The notes under the pieces were generated by a model. The model ran no database searches. It saw nothing but the letters and a program-made list of their open reading frames with translations, and was not told the origin of the DNA. A stretch of DNA of 64,000 bases from Littorina saxatilis (Eukaryota > Mollusca > Gastropoda > Littorinimorpha > Littorinidae): contig NC_090249.1 in NCBI RefSeq assembly GCF_037325665.1, positions 36,175,069 to 36,239,068 of the forward strand, in the 5' to 3' direction. Within the stretch, counting starts at the first letter, position 1. Each line of letters opens with the position of its first letter. A program made the position numbers and the translations under genes. Below, in pieces: positions 26,880 through 35,795 of the stretch.

Positions 26880-29800
26880 GACTGGGATTCTGTGGTTAGC
26901 ACTACAGCAGGCTGTGACTGGCAGTATTTCAGCATAGTTCATATGAGGTATTTGGATGTTTTGTCAAAGCGAGTTTATTATGATCACTTGCTGTTTTTGT
27001 TTGCACCACACTTATGCAATCCACTTCACTGTTAAACAAAGCAGTTCACAGCAGAGACTGGTTGATACATTAAGTGTGTCAGTGTGTTTTAATTATGCAT
27101 TTTGATTTTAACATTGAAATTAAGTTGACCCTTCAGGATTGATTGTAGTAGTAGATCTAGTTGGATTTATTAGATGAATTCAAATTATTAGCTGGTTTCG
27201 ATAAGGACAATTTTCAGATAGGAGTAGATAAACAGTGCCATGATTATGACATTTAGGGAAATGGCCTTGGTTATCGTGTTAATCATGTTGATATAAATTG
27301 CCTTTGCATGCTATGATAAAGAAATTAATGGCATATCGATCAGTGCATGTTCCATTAGTTCAGCCGGTATACATTTAGCATTCTGCTTGAATTTTAGTGC
27401 ATTATTTGTAGCATTCTTCGAACACAGAGATTAGCAGTAATTTACTTCTAATCGTGGTCATTCTGTTTTGTACCAGGAAGTTATATGCAAAGCCGAGAGG
27501 GTAATAACTTTTTTTTGGTAATCATGCAGGAGGGAAGAAGCATAGCAGATTTTAATAGCCACTAACATGCAGTAATTGGTTTTATGTTCTTAGTGGAGTC
27601 ATGTGGGATAGGTATGCACGCTGTTTGGTGTTTGGGCGTTACTTTGTAGAGCTATATGAAATAGAGTTTTGTTTGAACAAGTTTTGTTTGCAAATATCCT
27701 TTTCCACTGGCAGTATATGGTCTTTTGTTATTTTTCTTGTAAACTTTAAAAATGTGGTGTATCTGGCTGTATAAATCATGCGTGCTTCAGGACTGCCATA
27801 TTCCTTCTGTGTTGATTTTCTTGCTGGCATTTCTTCAACTAGCTTGCATGTAAATTGTGCATCAAAATACCTTGGAATGCTCTTAACCTTATTTTTCCCA
27901 TGGTTTGATGTTCGCTGGTTGCACTTGCAGTTAGCTTTAGTATGCACTTCTATAACTCTTTTTTTCATCTGCATGTTGTGCACAGTTTTGTCTCTTTGTT
28001 TTTCTTTCACTATTGGCCTTTGGTCTCGGTCCTCTCAATCAGAATGAATGTGTCATTGACCTGGCTGTGTGATTTGGTCAATTTATCTGCCCTTGCATCT
28101 TATACTCGGGAACAAGTTGATGTTTTGTTTGTTTAAAGCAGATGATGAGTTTGATTTGATTGCATTGTTTACATTCTTCCTATAAGCAATACGATTTGTT
28201 TTAATTGTCTGATACATATAGATCTTATGTTTCATTCTTTTTCTTGATATAGTAGTTCATGTACTAAACACACTCACTGAAAGACTGAACTCTCTGCCTT
28301 CGAGTTATTTTAGGTTTTAACATGCAGTGTTAACATTTTGAAAAACGTGTCTGTGAATATGTTTGTTTTTGCTACTGAAAGTGTAACATGTTTCTAATAA
28401 AGGAACTGACAATGACATGCAATTTAGATATGTAACGACAAATGAATAGTCATAATGTTTGCAACATTTTCATCAGCACTATCATTTTGAAGTAGTAATC
28501 AGCTTACAGCCCTGCCAGTATGGTCTATATGAAGGTAATAACTGAAGTGTATCAGTGGTTCTGCACAGCCCTATAAGAAGTCAAGTAGCTCAAGGTAAAG
28601 ACCATCTAGTCGCAAGGATAACGATATTACGGATAAGATTTCATATACAGTGGAGTCCGGGTACAACGAATCTCAAGGGAGATACATTTTAGTTTGTTAT
28701 ATCAGCAATTCGCTGTAGAGTTTTCAACCCTAAATGGCCTTAAGACAAGTTTTCCCACTCAACCTCAAATGATCGTCCCATCGATCTTTCCTTGGAGAGT
28801 ACAATCTCTGCATGTTTTCAACAGCTTCATAATATAATCCATAGAGAGAGCAGACCTGTGTACATCTACGGTTTCTCCGTAATTTCTCTGATTTTTATAT
28901 GCGGAATACGGTGCTACGGATTTTTAATTAAAATTCCGAAATTCCGGATATCAGGGCGGTGCTGCCACACACAAGACAGAAGTCGCAGCACAGGTTTACT
29001 ACTGATGAGCGTTTTGAGTGTGCACAGGTCTGAGAGAGGCATAGTTCAAATGTTCACTTTACTGTCACAATTTTAGAAGTAAAATTTAAAAAGTCGTGTA
29101 AAAGCATGTACTTGTACATTCTGATCAATCTCCGTGTCCGTCAAAAAAGACACTGCACACACTGACACTGCCTCGACACACGTACTAAGCTGTTTTGAAA
29201 AAGTCCAGAATGTTTGTCTGACACTGCTCAGAACTGGCACACTTCTCCACTGTACACTCCAATTTGGAGATCATATCCAAGTCACAGACATCGCTGCACT
29301 TTGCCTGCAAGTAGCGACGTAGGGTATTGGCAGCAACACGTGCTTCTGTGGCAGTGGGCGCCATCTTTAGACGGTCACTTCAAAAACAGTGGAGCGAGAT
29401 ATTTCCCATAAACATTCTTTGATGAAGAATTGAGTACACAACAAGCGAAAAGGCAAATCGTCAAAAAAGAGAAAAGCATGCCCAATCTTTTGTACGCAGT
29501 CATGTGTCCTAGAAATTGGATCTGAAGTCTTACCGACGGATTGGAATAGTGAAAACACAGCGGCGGTGGCTGTTCCGTGCACCTCTTGCTGTTTGTTCAG
29601 AGTTCGCTCATCACGCGATGTGCACGTATTTTTGTGTATTTTTGTCTTTGGAGACAATTATTGACATCATTCCGTTGTAGCCTTGTGACTTTTAGAGACA
29701 AAACGGCTCTGGGGCGATGAAAACGTGTTTGTTAAAAGAGGGGTTCGTTATGCAAATGAGTTCAAAAGGTTCGATGTAGCCGGAAAGTAACAAGTATGAA

Positions 29801-32800
29801 ATAGAAGGCTGTCTGCCGGGATATCAATGGCAGTTTGTTAAAAGAGGGATTTCTTTATACCCAGGTTCGTTATAGCTGGATTCCACTGTAGTCCTGTCAG
29901 GTCGCCCTCATCAATATTCGGGCTGCATTCTCACTGGGAAAGCAAGCTGCCATACATAACGGAGCTACTCATTACACTGTAATTCAAAAGAGGAACATTG
30001 AACATGAAAGTAACACCTGCAACCTCATTTTATTGACTCACATGCGAAGCAAAAGTGAGTCTATGTACTCACCCGAGTCGTCCGTCCGTCCGTCCGGAAA
30101 ACTTTAACGTTGGATATTTCTTGGACACTATTCAGTCTATCAGTACCAAATTTGGCAAGATGGTGTATGATGACAAGGCCCCAAAAAACATACATAGCAT
30201 CTTGACCTTGCTTCAAGGTCAAGGTCGCAGGGGCCATAAATGTTGCCTAAAAAACAGCTATTTTTCACATTTTTTCCATTTTCTCTGAAGTTTTTGAGAT
30301 TCAATACCTCACCTATATATGATATATAGGGCAAAGTAAGCCCCATCTTTTGATACCAGTTTGGTTTACCTTGCTTCAAGGTCAAGGTCACAGGAGCTCT
30401 TCAAAGTTGGATTGTATACATATTTTGAAGTGACCTTGACCCTGAACTATGGAAGATAACTGTTTCAAACTTAAAAATTATGTGGGGCACATGTTATGCT
30501 TTCATCATGAGACACATTTGGTCACATATGATCAAGGTCAAGGTCACTTTGACCCTTATGAAATGTGACCAAAATAAGGTAGTGAACCACTAAAAGTGAC
30601 CATATCTCATGGTAGAAAGAGCCAATAAGCACCATTGTACTTCCTATGTCTTGAATTAACAGCTTTGTGTTGCATGACCTTGGATGACCTTGACCTTGGG
30701 TCAAGGTCACATGTATTTTGGTAGGAAAAGGCCATGTAAAGGTCAAGGTCAAGCATGTGAGTCGTATGGGCTTTGCCCTTCTTGTTCCCTGACTTTTCAT
30801 ATGGGCAGCAAATTTCTTTTTTTGTGCAGCTTGTTTTTAGAGAGAGAAAAAAGTGTAATCAATGTGTTTATTTATTTGTCAGACAATTCCTTTGGCATGA
30901 TTGCATTTATAGATTTATAAGTGATATAATGCTAACCACAGTTGTAGTTGGCTTTTTTTGGTTTTTTGTTTAAACCATTCATGTGCTACTTGAGCAGCAG
31001 ATATAATGCTAGTTATATTTAAGACTATTATAATCAATCTGCATTGCAATCATTAGTTTATCTCTTGTTTTATCCAATAAAATTGATTTGGTAGATCAAT
31101 GGGGGAAAAGGAAAGGATGGAAGGGGTGAATCCTGAAACTGGGTATTATAATTTTTAATATTGATGCAATTTTAACAATAAAGTTCAGGTTTGGAGCACA
31201 CTTAATTTTGTTTGTAATATGTCTGTCTTTCTCTTTATCTAATCCCCTTTTCACTGAAATCTCCTAGATTGCATTTTTCTACAAAATGTAATAAGTAAAA
31301 ACTGATGACCATTAATCCCAAAACAAGCTGATGAGCTTTCCTACCCTAACTGCTGCATTTTGCGAGAATAAATAGAATAAGCAGCTGGACTTTTACATGT
31401 AGAAACATATTCATTCATGCATGTTAATTCTCAGCTTGAATAAAAATAACATGTCTTATTCACTTGATTTTCTGCATGTACATGCATGTTCTATGCTTCA
31501 ATTAATAAACTTTCATCTAATCTGTTTTAGAGTGCAAATCTCATTTTTGCCAGTGAAACATCCCTTGCTCAAATTTTTCTCTTCGTTTTTTTTTTTTTTT
31601 TACACAGGAATTCGTGGGAGACGATTTTCAGCCGCAGTACGGAGCTGGTGAGCGAGATGGAGATGAACTGCTGCCGTCGGATTGTACAGCTGTGCCGGGA
31701 CTGCTTGTTAATCGTGTACCAATTCGCCACCGAGGCCAAGTCGGGGAGCGCCCCCCACGCCCCTCCCGCCCCCGGCGAGGACAACTCTCTCGTTCTTCAG
31801 GCACAAAACGGGTGAGTACAGATAATGTAAATGACATTTATACGAGTTTAAATGTAAAGTACAAACCACAGTGAAAGGTTTTGAAATTTCTACAAGTCCC
31901 TTAGTCATGATGAGAATGGGGAAAACCTTCATGAATTATCATCTATATATACCCTTCAAAAAAAGTTAAGGACCACTTTTTCAAACGTACAGAAAATGTA
32001 AATGACATATAGGAGTTCAAATGTAAAGTACAAACCACAGTGAAAGGTTTTGACATTTCTCCAAGTCCCCTTGTCATGGTGAGAATGGGGAAGACCTTCA
32101 TGAATTATCGTCTATATATACCCTTCAAAAAAAGTTAAGGACCACTTTTTCAAACGCATGCCATACAGTAATGACAAGGTTAAATTATTCAATTTTGTCT
32201 GTGTTGTTTGAACTGAGTACTCTCGCCAGAAAATGTCACGTCAAACATGCCAGCGAAAATAGAAATAACGCTAGAGCTTGTTACTCTAGACAACCCTCTG
32301 ATTTCAAATTCACAACAGTAGTATTAATTTCTTACAAAGAAAAACTGCAAAATCTAATCCCGGCAGCGATCACTAGTTCATCTCCCACTAATCGGTAGTG
32401 AGATGTCCTACGACGTAAGGTGATCTCTCCCCGTACCATCACAGAGCCCCCATCAAACGATTTCGTTCTAGAACAGCGCCATCTGCAAAGCGCTCTCTAT
32501 GACGCCTCCAGACTCTGATGCGTCCAACAGCAGGATCCAAGAAGAGGCGGGACCCATCTGTTAACAATCACGTAACCACCTCACATGTTGAGTGCACCAG
32601 GCTCGGCGGGCAGCTGGATGGTTGGCAGTCAATGTTGTTTTGCGGACTGGGCGTCTTTCATTGAAGTTGAAAGCGTAAAAGCAGTGTGTAACACTTTGAT
32701 AACTGACAACAGTGTGTGGTGACAGCTCATGGTCGATGCCTGCTGCCTTTTCAGTAACCTTTTTTTGCTACATGACCTTCATTTGGATGAGGCGATCCTT

Positions 32801-33943
32801 CATTGTTGTGGTGACTGTAGGCCGACCATAACATTGTTGTAACTGCACTCTTCCAATTGCTTGAAGTCATTCCTTCAGTCCGATGATGTTGAGTGAGACA
32901 CTGCAACACTCTGAACCACTTGCCTGGTAGAAACAACATCTTGTAGCCATCAAACTGCCCTTGCCTTATCCAAGTCGCTCCGTTTTCGTGATAGGGGCAT
33001 GTTGTTTCATTGCATTATTTTGTCAGTGTGTCATTTTACAAACACAAATTTGTGAGCACATTTCGTGGCTGGAACCCTGTTGTAGCACGTGCATTACTGG
33101 TTTTTGTCCTGGCATGTCTTGCACCGATTTCATAGGACTTTGAAAACTGCCCCCTTTTTAAAGAAACCCTCACTTTTTCCGCCTGTTTAGCATGACACAG
33201 TAACACTGCCTGCCAAAAATGTTCCTAGATAAAGATTCACAGCCCTTTTGTTAATTCAAAGAAGTGACGTTTCAATCAAATTGTCAAACCCTTGATTTTT
33301 GGCGAATATTTTAAAGATTGTGAACATTTCATGACCGGTCGTTTACTTTTTTTGAAGAGTATATATGCACCTAGAGGGAAAAGTTCACTGCTCAGACACA
33401 CATGCACATAGGTGTGTAGACAGAGCGCACACCCTCACACAAACAGTCACTTCCGCGCGCGCGCACACACTGGGTCTATATGGAATGGGCCAACTTGAAA
33501 GTTAAGATTCCCCCCAAAAGTGGCGTATGGCTGCCTAAATGGCGGGGTAAAAAGGGTCAAACACGTAAAAACCCACTCGTGCAAAAAACACCAGTGTACA
33601 TGGGAGGGTGACAGCTCATTAGCGCAGAAAAAGGAGAAGAAAAAAAGTTAAGATTGTCGCTAAATCACATATGAAAATGATTTAAGATTGTCGCTAAATC
33701 ACATATGAAAATGATTCGAGTTTCTGCGAGAAGCTTTCATAACTTTTTTGTAATGAACATACTGTGTGTCACACTTTTGTGTGTATTAATTGTTTGAATG
33801 GTATGTACAACAGATGATTTTATGTGTTATGCAGCTACCTGGGGGGCCGGGACGTGAAAGGACCCAACCAGTGGAACCCGCACACCTTCAGCCAGCGCTA
33901 CAGCAAACTGTACTCCGGCCGGGTCACCGAGACTGGATCATGA
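5805..33943 (+). CDS. TTLL7: TTLL7-type tubulin polyglutamylase (17 coding exons seen)
   Basis: This enzyme ligates glutamate chains onto tubulin C-terminal tails using ATP, acting on microtubules in cilia and neurites (family knowledge). The exons are 5805-6035, 8294-8351, 9092-9223, 10846-11004, 11381-11597, 12061-12384, 13159-13253, 13658-13802, 14437-14649, 16565-16663, 20490-20642, 21170-21382, 22832-22966, 24521-24601, 26285-26448, 31608-31811 and 33835-33943. All introns are GT-AG and the phases join. From the ATG at 5903 the protein has about 877 residues, close to my recollection of human TTLL7 (~887). The TTL fold covers roughly residues 32-385. It includes [41 protein letters not shown] and the metal-binding IEINRSPSF. 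A basic helical segment, a low-complexity region and a conserved C-terminal block (MRIKFPGK to [16 protein letters not shown]) follow. TTLL7 fits better than other TTLLs because this C-terminal block is shared. Confidence 0.95.
6226..7160. mobile_element. pogo-like DNA element, ~935 bp, in TTLL7 intron 1
   Basis: The ends are inverted. The left end is CAGTAAAACCTCCCACTAAC and the right end, reversed, is CAGTGGAACCTCCCGTAACC. Both are flanked by TA. The inside holds a CA repeat and no transposase-like frame, so the copy is non-autonomous. Confidence 0.6.
7274..8146. mobile_element. TIR element, ~870 bp, with hairpin cassette and an open exon-like frame
   Basis: The ends are inverted: acagacatgggattc at 7281-7295 and its complement at 8125-8139. 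The inside holds three GC-rich hairpins (7333-7407). A minus-strand open frame starts at 7797 ([16 protein letters not shown]) and reaches a donor-like G|GTGAGG near 7550. The protein is not recognised. It may be the first exon of the element's own gene or a captured host exon. Confidence 0.5.
8294..8351 (+). CDS. TTLL7: TTLL7 exon 2
   Basis: This 58-nt exon encodes [20 protein letters not shown], the start of the TTL domain. The acceptor is gctgttgcag and the donor gtgagt. It joins exon 1 in phase 1 and exon 3 in phase 2. Confidence 0.88.
8503..8755. mobile_element. Foldback MITE, ~250 bp
   Basis: The arms taaggccaacaaaaaaatag and its near-complement (ctatttttttttgttggcct) close an AT-rich inside. 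The paired blocks gtttacggta/taccgtaaac lie just inside the arms. Confidence 0.7.
9092..9223 (+). CDS. TTLL7: TTLL7 exon 3
   Basis: It encodes [18 protein letters not shown] and [20 protein letters not shown]. The HFPGM motif is a TTLL hallmark. The acceptor is ttggatttcag and the donor gtaagt. An antisense open frame overlaps it and is a shadow. Confidence 0.95.
9600..10640 (+). mobile_element. LINE 3' fragment with RNase H domain (TTLL7 intron 3)
   Basis: An uninterrupted frame (9572-10603) encodes an RNase H domain and a C-terminal zinc knuckle. Catalytic residues are visible in YTDGSA (D), YKAEAEAL (E), LSDALS (D) and [17 protein letters not shown] (H, D). The knuckle reads [18 protein letters not shown]. 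This layout is known from LINE clades that carry RNase H (I, R1, LOA and relatives). The element is 5'-truncated: no endonuclease or reverse transcriptase is seen, and the first residues of the open frame are probably not element sequence. A gaagaagaag tail follows the stop. It lies in the same direction as TTLL7. The intact frame argues for a young insertion. Confidence 0.88.
10846..11004 (+). CDS. TTLL7: TTLL7 exon 4 (ATP-binding loop)
   Basis: It encodes [16 protein letters not shown] and then [15 protein letters not shown], the ATP-grasp nucleotide-binding stretch. The acceptor is ctctgcatgcag and the donor gtcagt. Confidence 0.95.
11381..11597 (+). CDS. TTLL7: TTLL7 exon 5 (TTL core)
   Basis: It encodes [19 protein letters not shown], then [20 protein letters not shown] and [20 protein letters not shown]. 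These are core strands of the ligase, including the YKFDLR motif. The exon ends in phase 0 at gtgagt. Confidence 0.96.
12061..12384 (+). CDS. TTLL7: TTLL7 exon 6 (TTL core)
   Basis: It encodes 108 residues with [49 protein letters not shown] and [19 protein letters not shown]. The exon ends just before the metal-binding N-R-S-P-S-F segment. The donor is gtatgc. Confidence 0.96.
12463..12529. repeat. (GTT)n microsatellite
   Basis: About 22 uninterrupted trinucleotide units lie 80 bp downstream of the exon 6 donor. Poly-leucine and poly-asparagine frames here are repeat shadows. Confidence 0.97.
13159..13253 (+). CDS. TTLL7: TTLL7 exon 7 (active-site segment)
   Basis: It encodes [20 protein letters not shown]. 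Together with the E that ends exon 6 it forms the E-x-N metal/ATP site of TTL enzymes. The acceptor is gtggctgtag and the donor gtaagt. Confidence 0.95.
13658..13802 (+). CDS. TTLL7: TTLL7 exon 8 (basic helical segment)
   Basis: It encodes a lysine/arginine-rich helix with [18 protein letters not shown]. This corresponds to the cationic microtubule-binding region described for TTLL7. The donor is gtaggt. Confidence 0.93.
14437..14649 (+). CDS. TTLL7: TTLL7 exon 9
   Basis: It encodes 71 residues including [18 protein letters not shown] and [17 protein letters not shown]. This is similar to the human GNYRRIYPPED and FLSGRAAS blocks. Confidence 0.94.
14704..14882 (+). mobile_element. tRNA-derived SINE head that leads into the minisatellite
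   Basis: A tRNA-like A box (tagcggttgtagtgcttg) and B box (gggtttgacccc) are followed by two to three copies of agttcagtccaccc. The first minisatellite unit follows directly. The SINE differs from the two other tRNA-SINE families in this window. Confidence 0.6.
14883..15966. repeat. 31-bp minisatellite, about 35 near-identical copies
   Basis: The unit is tggacatgcattagggcaat followed by ggtcataaagc. It repeats without spacers for about 1.08 kb in TTLL7 intron 9. Nearly all units are identical. A few near 15.75-15.85 kb carry single substitutions, and the second unit has a small change (catgcccc). Homogeneity points to recent expansion or gene conversion. Confidence 0.98.
16030..16402 (-). 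mobile_element. tRNA-derived SINE, minus copy
   Basis: This is a reverse copy of the family at 4396. The tRNA-like head is at the high-coordinate end. Target-site repeats atgggact lie at 16022-16029 and 16403-16410. Confidence 0.85.
16565..16663 (+). CDS. TTLL7: TTLL7 exon 10
   Basis: It encodes [19 protein letters not shown] and then [14 protein letters not shown]. This is the counterpart of human EEDILDLLEQCEIDDEKL. The exon is in phase 0 at both ends. The donor gttagt is non-optimal. Confidence 0.92.
16664..20489. other. TTLL7 intron 10: mostly unassigned
   Basis: This 3.8-kb AT-rich intron contains a short tandem repeat (17435-17580). No coding exon, RNA gene or full transposon was recognised. 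The end near 20.0-20.1 kb (aattaaagtctgctgagccc with a CA tract before it) looks like a repeat tail but could not be bounded. Confidence 0.5.
17435..17580. repeat. 32-bp tandem repeat, about 4 units
   Basis: The units are built on gacttgtcatgcagattcaa plus atgccacgtaat. The first unit is degenerate. Confidence 0.85.
20490..20642 (+). CDS. TTLL7: TTLL7 exon 11 (acidic/low complexity)
   Basis: It encodes [20 protein letters not shown] followed by a proline/threonine stretch. The human protein has a serine/acidic linker at this place. In phase 0 at both ends. Confidence 0.88.
20915..21065. repeat. (GT)n microsatellite
   Basis: These are interrupted GT tracts in TTLL7 intron 11, about 100 bp before exon 12. 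The His/Thr and Cys/Val frames are shadows. Confidence 0.95.
21170..21382 (+). CDS. TTLL7: TTLL7 exon 12 (Ser/Arg/Gly-rich linker)
   Basis: It encodes [20 protein letters not shown], then [16 protein letters not shown]. It is probably disordered, as in the vertebrate protein. In phase 0 at both ends, with donor gtgagt. Confidence 0.88.
22080..22293. repeat. (GT)n tract with an internal duplicated block
   Basis: GT runs are interrupted twice by the same block, gtatagatctgtttgtctgt, then gaatttgtctttatg. Confidence 0.93.
22390..22560. mobile_element. pogo-like MITE
   Basis: It starts CAGTGGAACCCCCC after TA and ends in the inverted ggtcttaaaaggggggttcc. It belongs to the same family as 3103-3293. 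Confidence 0.75.
22832..22966 (+). CDS. TTLL7: TTLL7 exon 13
   Basis: It encodes [19 protein letters not shown], then [20 protein letters not shown]. This matches human DMKIRFPGKSDAESELL. The donor occurs twice in tandem (gtacag, gtacaa), so a +2-residue form ending VQ is possible. Confidence 0.94.
23146..23998. mobile_element. Interspersed element, ~850 bp, in TTLL7 intron 13
   Basis: The inverted ends catttagtcaag and cttgactaaatg flank it. The inside holds a GT tract, gatgacgtcacgtcatatcc and AT-rich subrepeats around attccaaaaacatata. No coding frame was seen. A decayed minus copy of its head lies near 53.40-53.67 kb. Confidence 0.65.
24250..24520. repeat. Tandem duplication including the exon 14 splice acceptor
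   Basis: Units of about 125-145 bp begin at about 24250 and 24391, and the true exon edge follows at 24521. They share tactgtttgttcgtttgtt and tctattgatttatgaatgaa. The middle unit keeps ctcag|atgaatgag. Confidence 0.88.
24521..24601 (+). CDS. TTLL7: TTLL7 exon 14
   Basis: It encodes [20 protein letters not shown] and then DSIKRRK, matching human NWKYHKTKVASYWLIKLDSV. In phase 0 at both ends. An upstream duplicated decoy acceptor lies at 24394-24395. Confidence 0.95.
24602..26284. other. TTLL7 intron 14: one small foldback, otherwise unassigned
   Basis: A short foldback (about 25517-25610) has the ends tacaatgtacctgc and gcaggtacattgta. A run of cagacacaaa-type simple sequence lies at 26.03-26.15 kb. 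Nothing else was recognised. Confidence 0.5.
26285..26448 (+). CDS. TTLL7: TTLL7 exon 15
   Basis: It encodes [20 protein letters not shown], then [19 protein letters not shown] and NCFSPATG. This is strongly like human [19 protein letters not shown]. The donor is ggtaagg, in phase 2. Part of its 3' end is duplicated downstream. Confidence 0.96.
26566..26601 (+). other. Candidate 36-nt cassette microexon (duplicated end of exon 15)
   Basis: The sequence after ttgtcttccacag and before gtacgg is a copy of the exon 15 end (cttctctcctgc). It is 36 nt, in phase 2 at both ends, and open: it would insert [12 protein letters not shown] before NSWET. This is an inference from splice signals only. Confidence 0.35.
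26610..28640. other. TTLL7 intron 15, first part: AT-rich, unassigned
   Basis: It holds a short (TCTG)n tract near 26850. No gene, RNA or bounded repeat was recognised. Confidence 0.5.
28648..29888. mobile_element. pogo/Tigger-like DNA element, ~1.24 kb
   Basis: The left end is CAGTGGAGTCCGGGTACAAC. The right end, reversed, is CAGTGGAATCCAGCTATAAC. A TA flanks each side. No transposase frame was recognised, so it is a non-autonomous or decayed copy. Confidence 0.7.
30035..30763. mobile_element. Molluscan-style repeat rich in AAGGTCA, ~730 bp
   Basis: The ends gactcacatg and catgtgagtc are inverted. The inside holds about a dozen (a)aggtca/tgacctt(g) half-sites, often as the direct pair caaggtcaaggtc, plus a (cgtc)n tract at 30075-30100. 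No coding frame. Confidence 0.65.
30780..31600. other. TTLL7 intron 15, last part: AT-rich, unassigned
   Basis: Nothing recognisable was found here apart from the poly-T tract before the exon 16 acceptor. Confidence 0.5.
31608..31811 (+). CDS. TTLL7: TTLL7 exon 16
   Basis: It encodes [20 protein letters not shown], then [20 protein letters not shown] and a proline-rich insert before [10 protein letters not shown]. This matches human SSWESIF and LVELCKQCLLVVYKYAT. The donor is gtgagt. Confidence 0.94.
31806..32158. repeat. ~170-bp tandem duplication starting at the exon 16 donor
   Basis: Two units share gtaaagtacaaaccacagtg, gtgaaaggttttga and the block cccttcaaaaaaagttaagg. The second starts near 31985. 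Identity by eye is about 90 percent. Confidence 0.9.
32115..33362. mobile_element. TIR DNA transposon remnant, ~1.25 kb
   Basis: The left end is tatatacccttcaaaaaaag. The right end (33327-33362) reversed is tatactcttcaaaaaaagta. A minus-strand frame (32751-32939) is open but not recognised. TA-rich ends suggest Tc1/mariner-like, with low certainty. The left end is present twice because of the tandem duplication 31806-32158. Confidence 0.5.
33517..33650 (+). mobile_element. SINE 3' fragment
   Basis: It shares ggcgtatggctgcctaaatg and the gaagaaaaa-type tail with the SINE at 4396. The head is missing. Confidence 0.75.
33835..33943 (+). CDS. TTLL7: TTLL7 exon 17 (terminal coding exon)
   Basis: It encodes [20 protein letters not shown], then [15 protein letters not shown] and TGA (33941-33943). 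It follows gtgttatgcag in phase 2. The human C terminus also ends with SRYGHL-like residues, so length and place agree. Confidence 0.92.
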
Positions 33944-35348
33944 CCCGCATGCAACGTAGACCACCCCAGCTCCACCTCTCTGCCCTGCGTCCCAGTAACT
34001 CTCATCGTTCCTGATACGTTGAATCATTGTGTAGTCTAACTGGAGTTTCTTTCTTTTCTGTCTATAGTTTGTTGGTGCCCTGTCCTGTGGTTACTACTGC
34101 TGATACGAGTTTTCTAGACCCCAATGCTTGTGTTTTGTTTCCTACTTTATTTCTGCAGAATTGATTGGCGCATAAATCTGTGTGAACTTTTTACACATAA
34201 TTATTATGTGCATCTGAGTACATATATGCAGATGTCTGCCATGTCTGCTGCTACATTTGAAGCTTAAATTGTAGCTGTGTACTTGCGCGCATAAGTGTGT
34301 ATGTATGTGTTTTTTCTGCACATGCCATTTAATTGTTTCTGGCTTATTACAAGAAACTAAGGATACCGTCTTATCGAGCTGTCAAACATCCATATATATA
34401 GCTATTCTGATGGACACGTGGGGGAATTCGGGGGCTGTGATTGGATGGTCTCTTCCGATCATCAAAGCATAATGCTACGGAAGTCGGCCATTTTTGCCAA
34501 TATCCAAATGCATATTGAGAATAACAAAGACGCTTGGTTCCGGTTTACCCATCTGTACCACACGATGTTTCAATCGACAATAGCACACACTGACAACTTG
34601 AAATTCTTCTCAGGAATGTTTTTCAGCTTTACAAATGTCGATAGCATACCCTTTTCTGCTAACTTCCTGATGAAACAGGACTAAACCAATTATTTTCTGT
34701 CCCTAAACACCACAAAATGCCCAAAGTCGAAAGATGTACAAACAGGGGAGTAAAACGGAACAGCCGTTTTTGTGTGCCTGTGTGAGCTAAGTTGCCGACT
34801 GACACAAACTTTCGCATTCGGCTTTTCTTATCTCGTAACTCCACACTAAATACCCCAATTCCCCTCTGAAGTATTGATGTTCAACCCATGGCACTAACAT
34901 TCATGTAGTCGTTTATAACTGAGGTTGAAAAATTCGCTTCATGACGAGACAAGTATAAATGCCATTCACCAAACTGAAAACTTCGCTGCCGTCTGTTCGC
35001 GTTGTACGGATTAGCTATTCTCTTCTCCTCGCCTTGTTGCATCCTAGTTCTTCCGTTGTTTCTAGTTTTCCGTTGATGTTGTGTTTTGGTCTTCTTCATA
35101 AGTAGTCTTGTTCAAAATTAAAAAAACTCAAACTTCTTTTTGTTGTATACGAATGAACTAATAAAAAGCTGTTTAACAGCTGTGTTGTCAAATCGAGTTT
35201 TTTTCCAAAGTCAGTGTAGCGCCTGCGCAACACTAATGCGCATAAGAAACGGCATCTGCTATCAAAACCTGAGATCAACGCATCGACGCAAAAACTGTCA
35301 TTTTGTAAGTTTGGAACAACAAATCAAGGTCAGAACAGCTATATAATC

Positions 35349-35487
35349 GCTATTGTATTTTCAGCGTAGCAATAGGGTCCGATGTTCAGACTCGAACAAG
35401 TATAATGCGACTCGTCTTCGACTCGTCGGCATTATACTTGTCTCGTCTAAATATCGGACCCTATTGCTATGCTGAAAACACAATAGC
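35349..35487. repeat. Long hairpin (imperfect palindrome)
   Basis: Arms of about 60 nt starting gctattgt and including gcaatagggtccgat pair with atcggaccctattgc and ending acaatagc. The short loop is around cgactcgtcttcgactcgtc. Confidence 0.85.
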
Positions 35488-35622
35488 TGTTAATATTATG
35501 AAGATGTTGACAAACTGTACTCCTTGCTTTCAGAAGGATGTGATAGTATTTTCTGCTATTAATTACTACCTCTGACATGTGTATGGTATATTTTGCAGAA
35601 CTGTTTCTACAGGGAAAAAAAC

Positions 35623-35795
35623 CAGGGGTGGTGAACACAATGATAGTGAAAATGCCCAACTGGGTAGGAACCATGCAAGCACTGGTTCTGATTGGTGAAA
35701 ATCTTGAACAAATCTCAATTTTAACCAATTGAACCCAGTACTGTGTTCCCACCCAGTTTTGGGAACTTTCTTGAGCACACCACCCCGAGCACACA
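35623..35795. mobile_element. Short foldback MITE (copy 1)
   Basis: It shares caactgggt, gaacc, gattggt and caaatctcaatt with copy 2 at 57846-58015. Both end in cacccagtttt-type inverted parts. Confidence 0.6.

Noticed and set aside
32751-32939. 62-residue minus-strand frame as a host gene
   Set aside because: It lies inside a TIR element, is short, and has no recognised domain.
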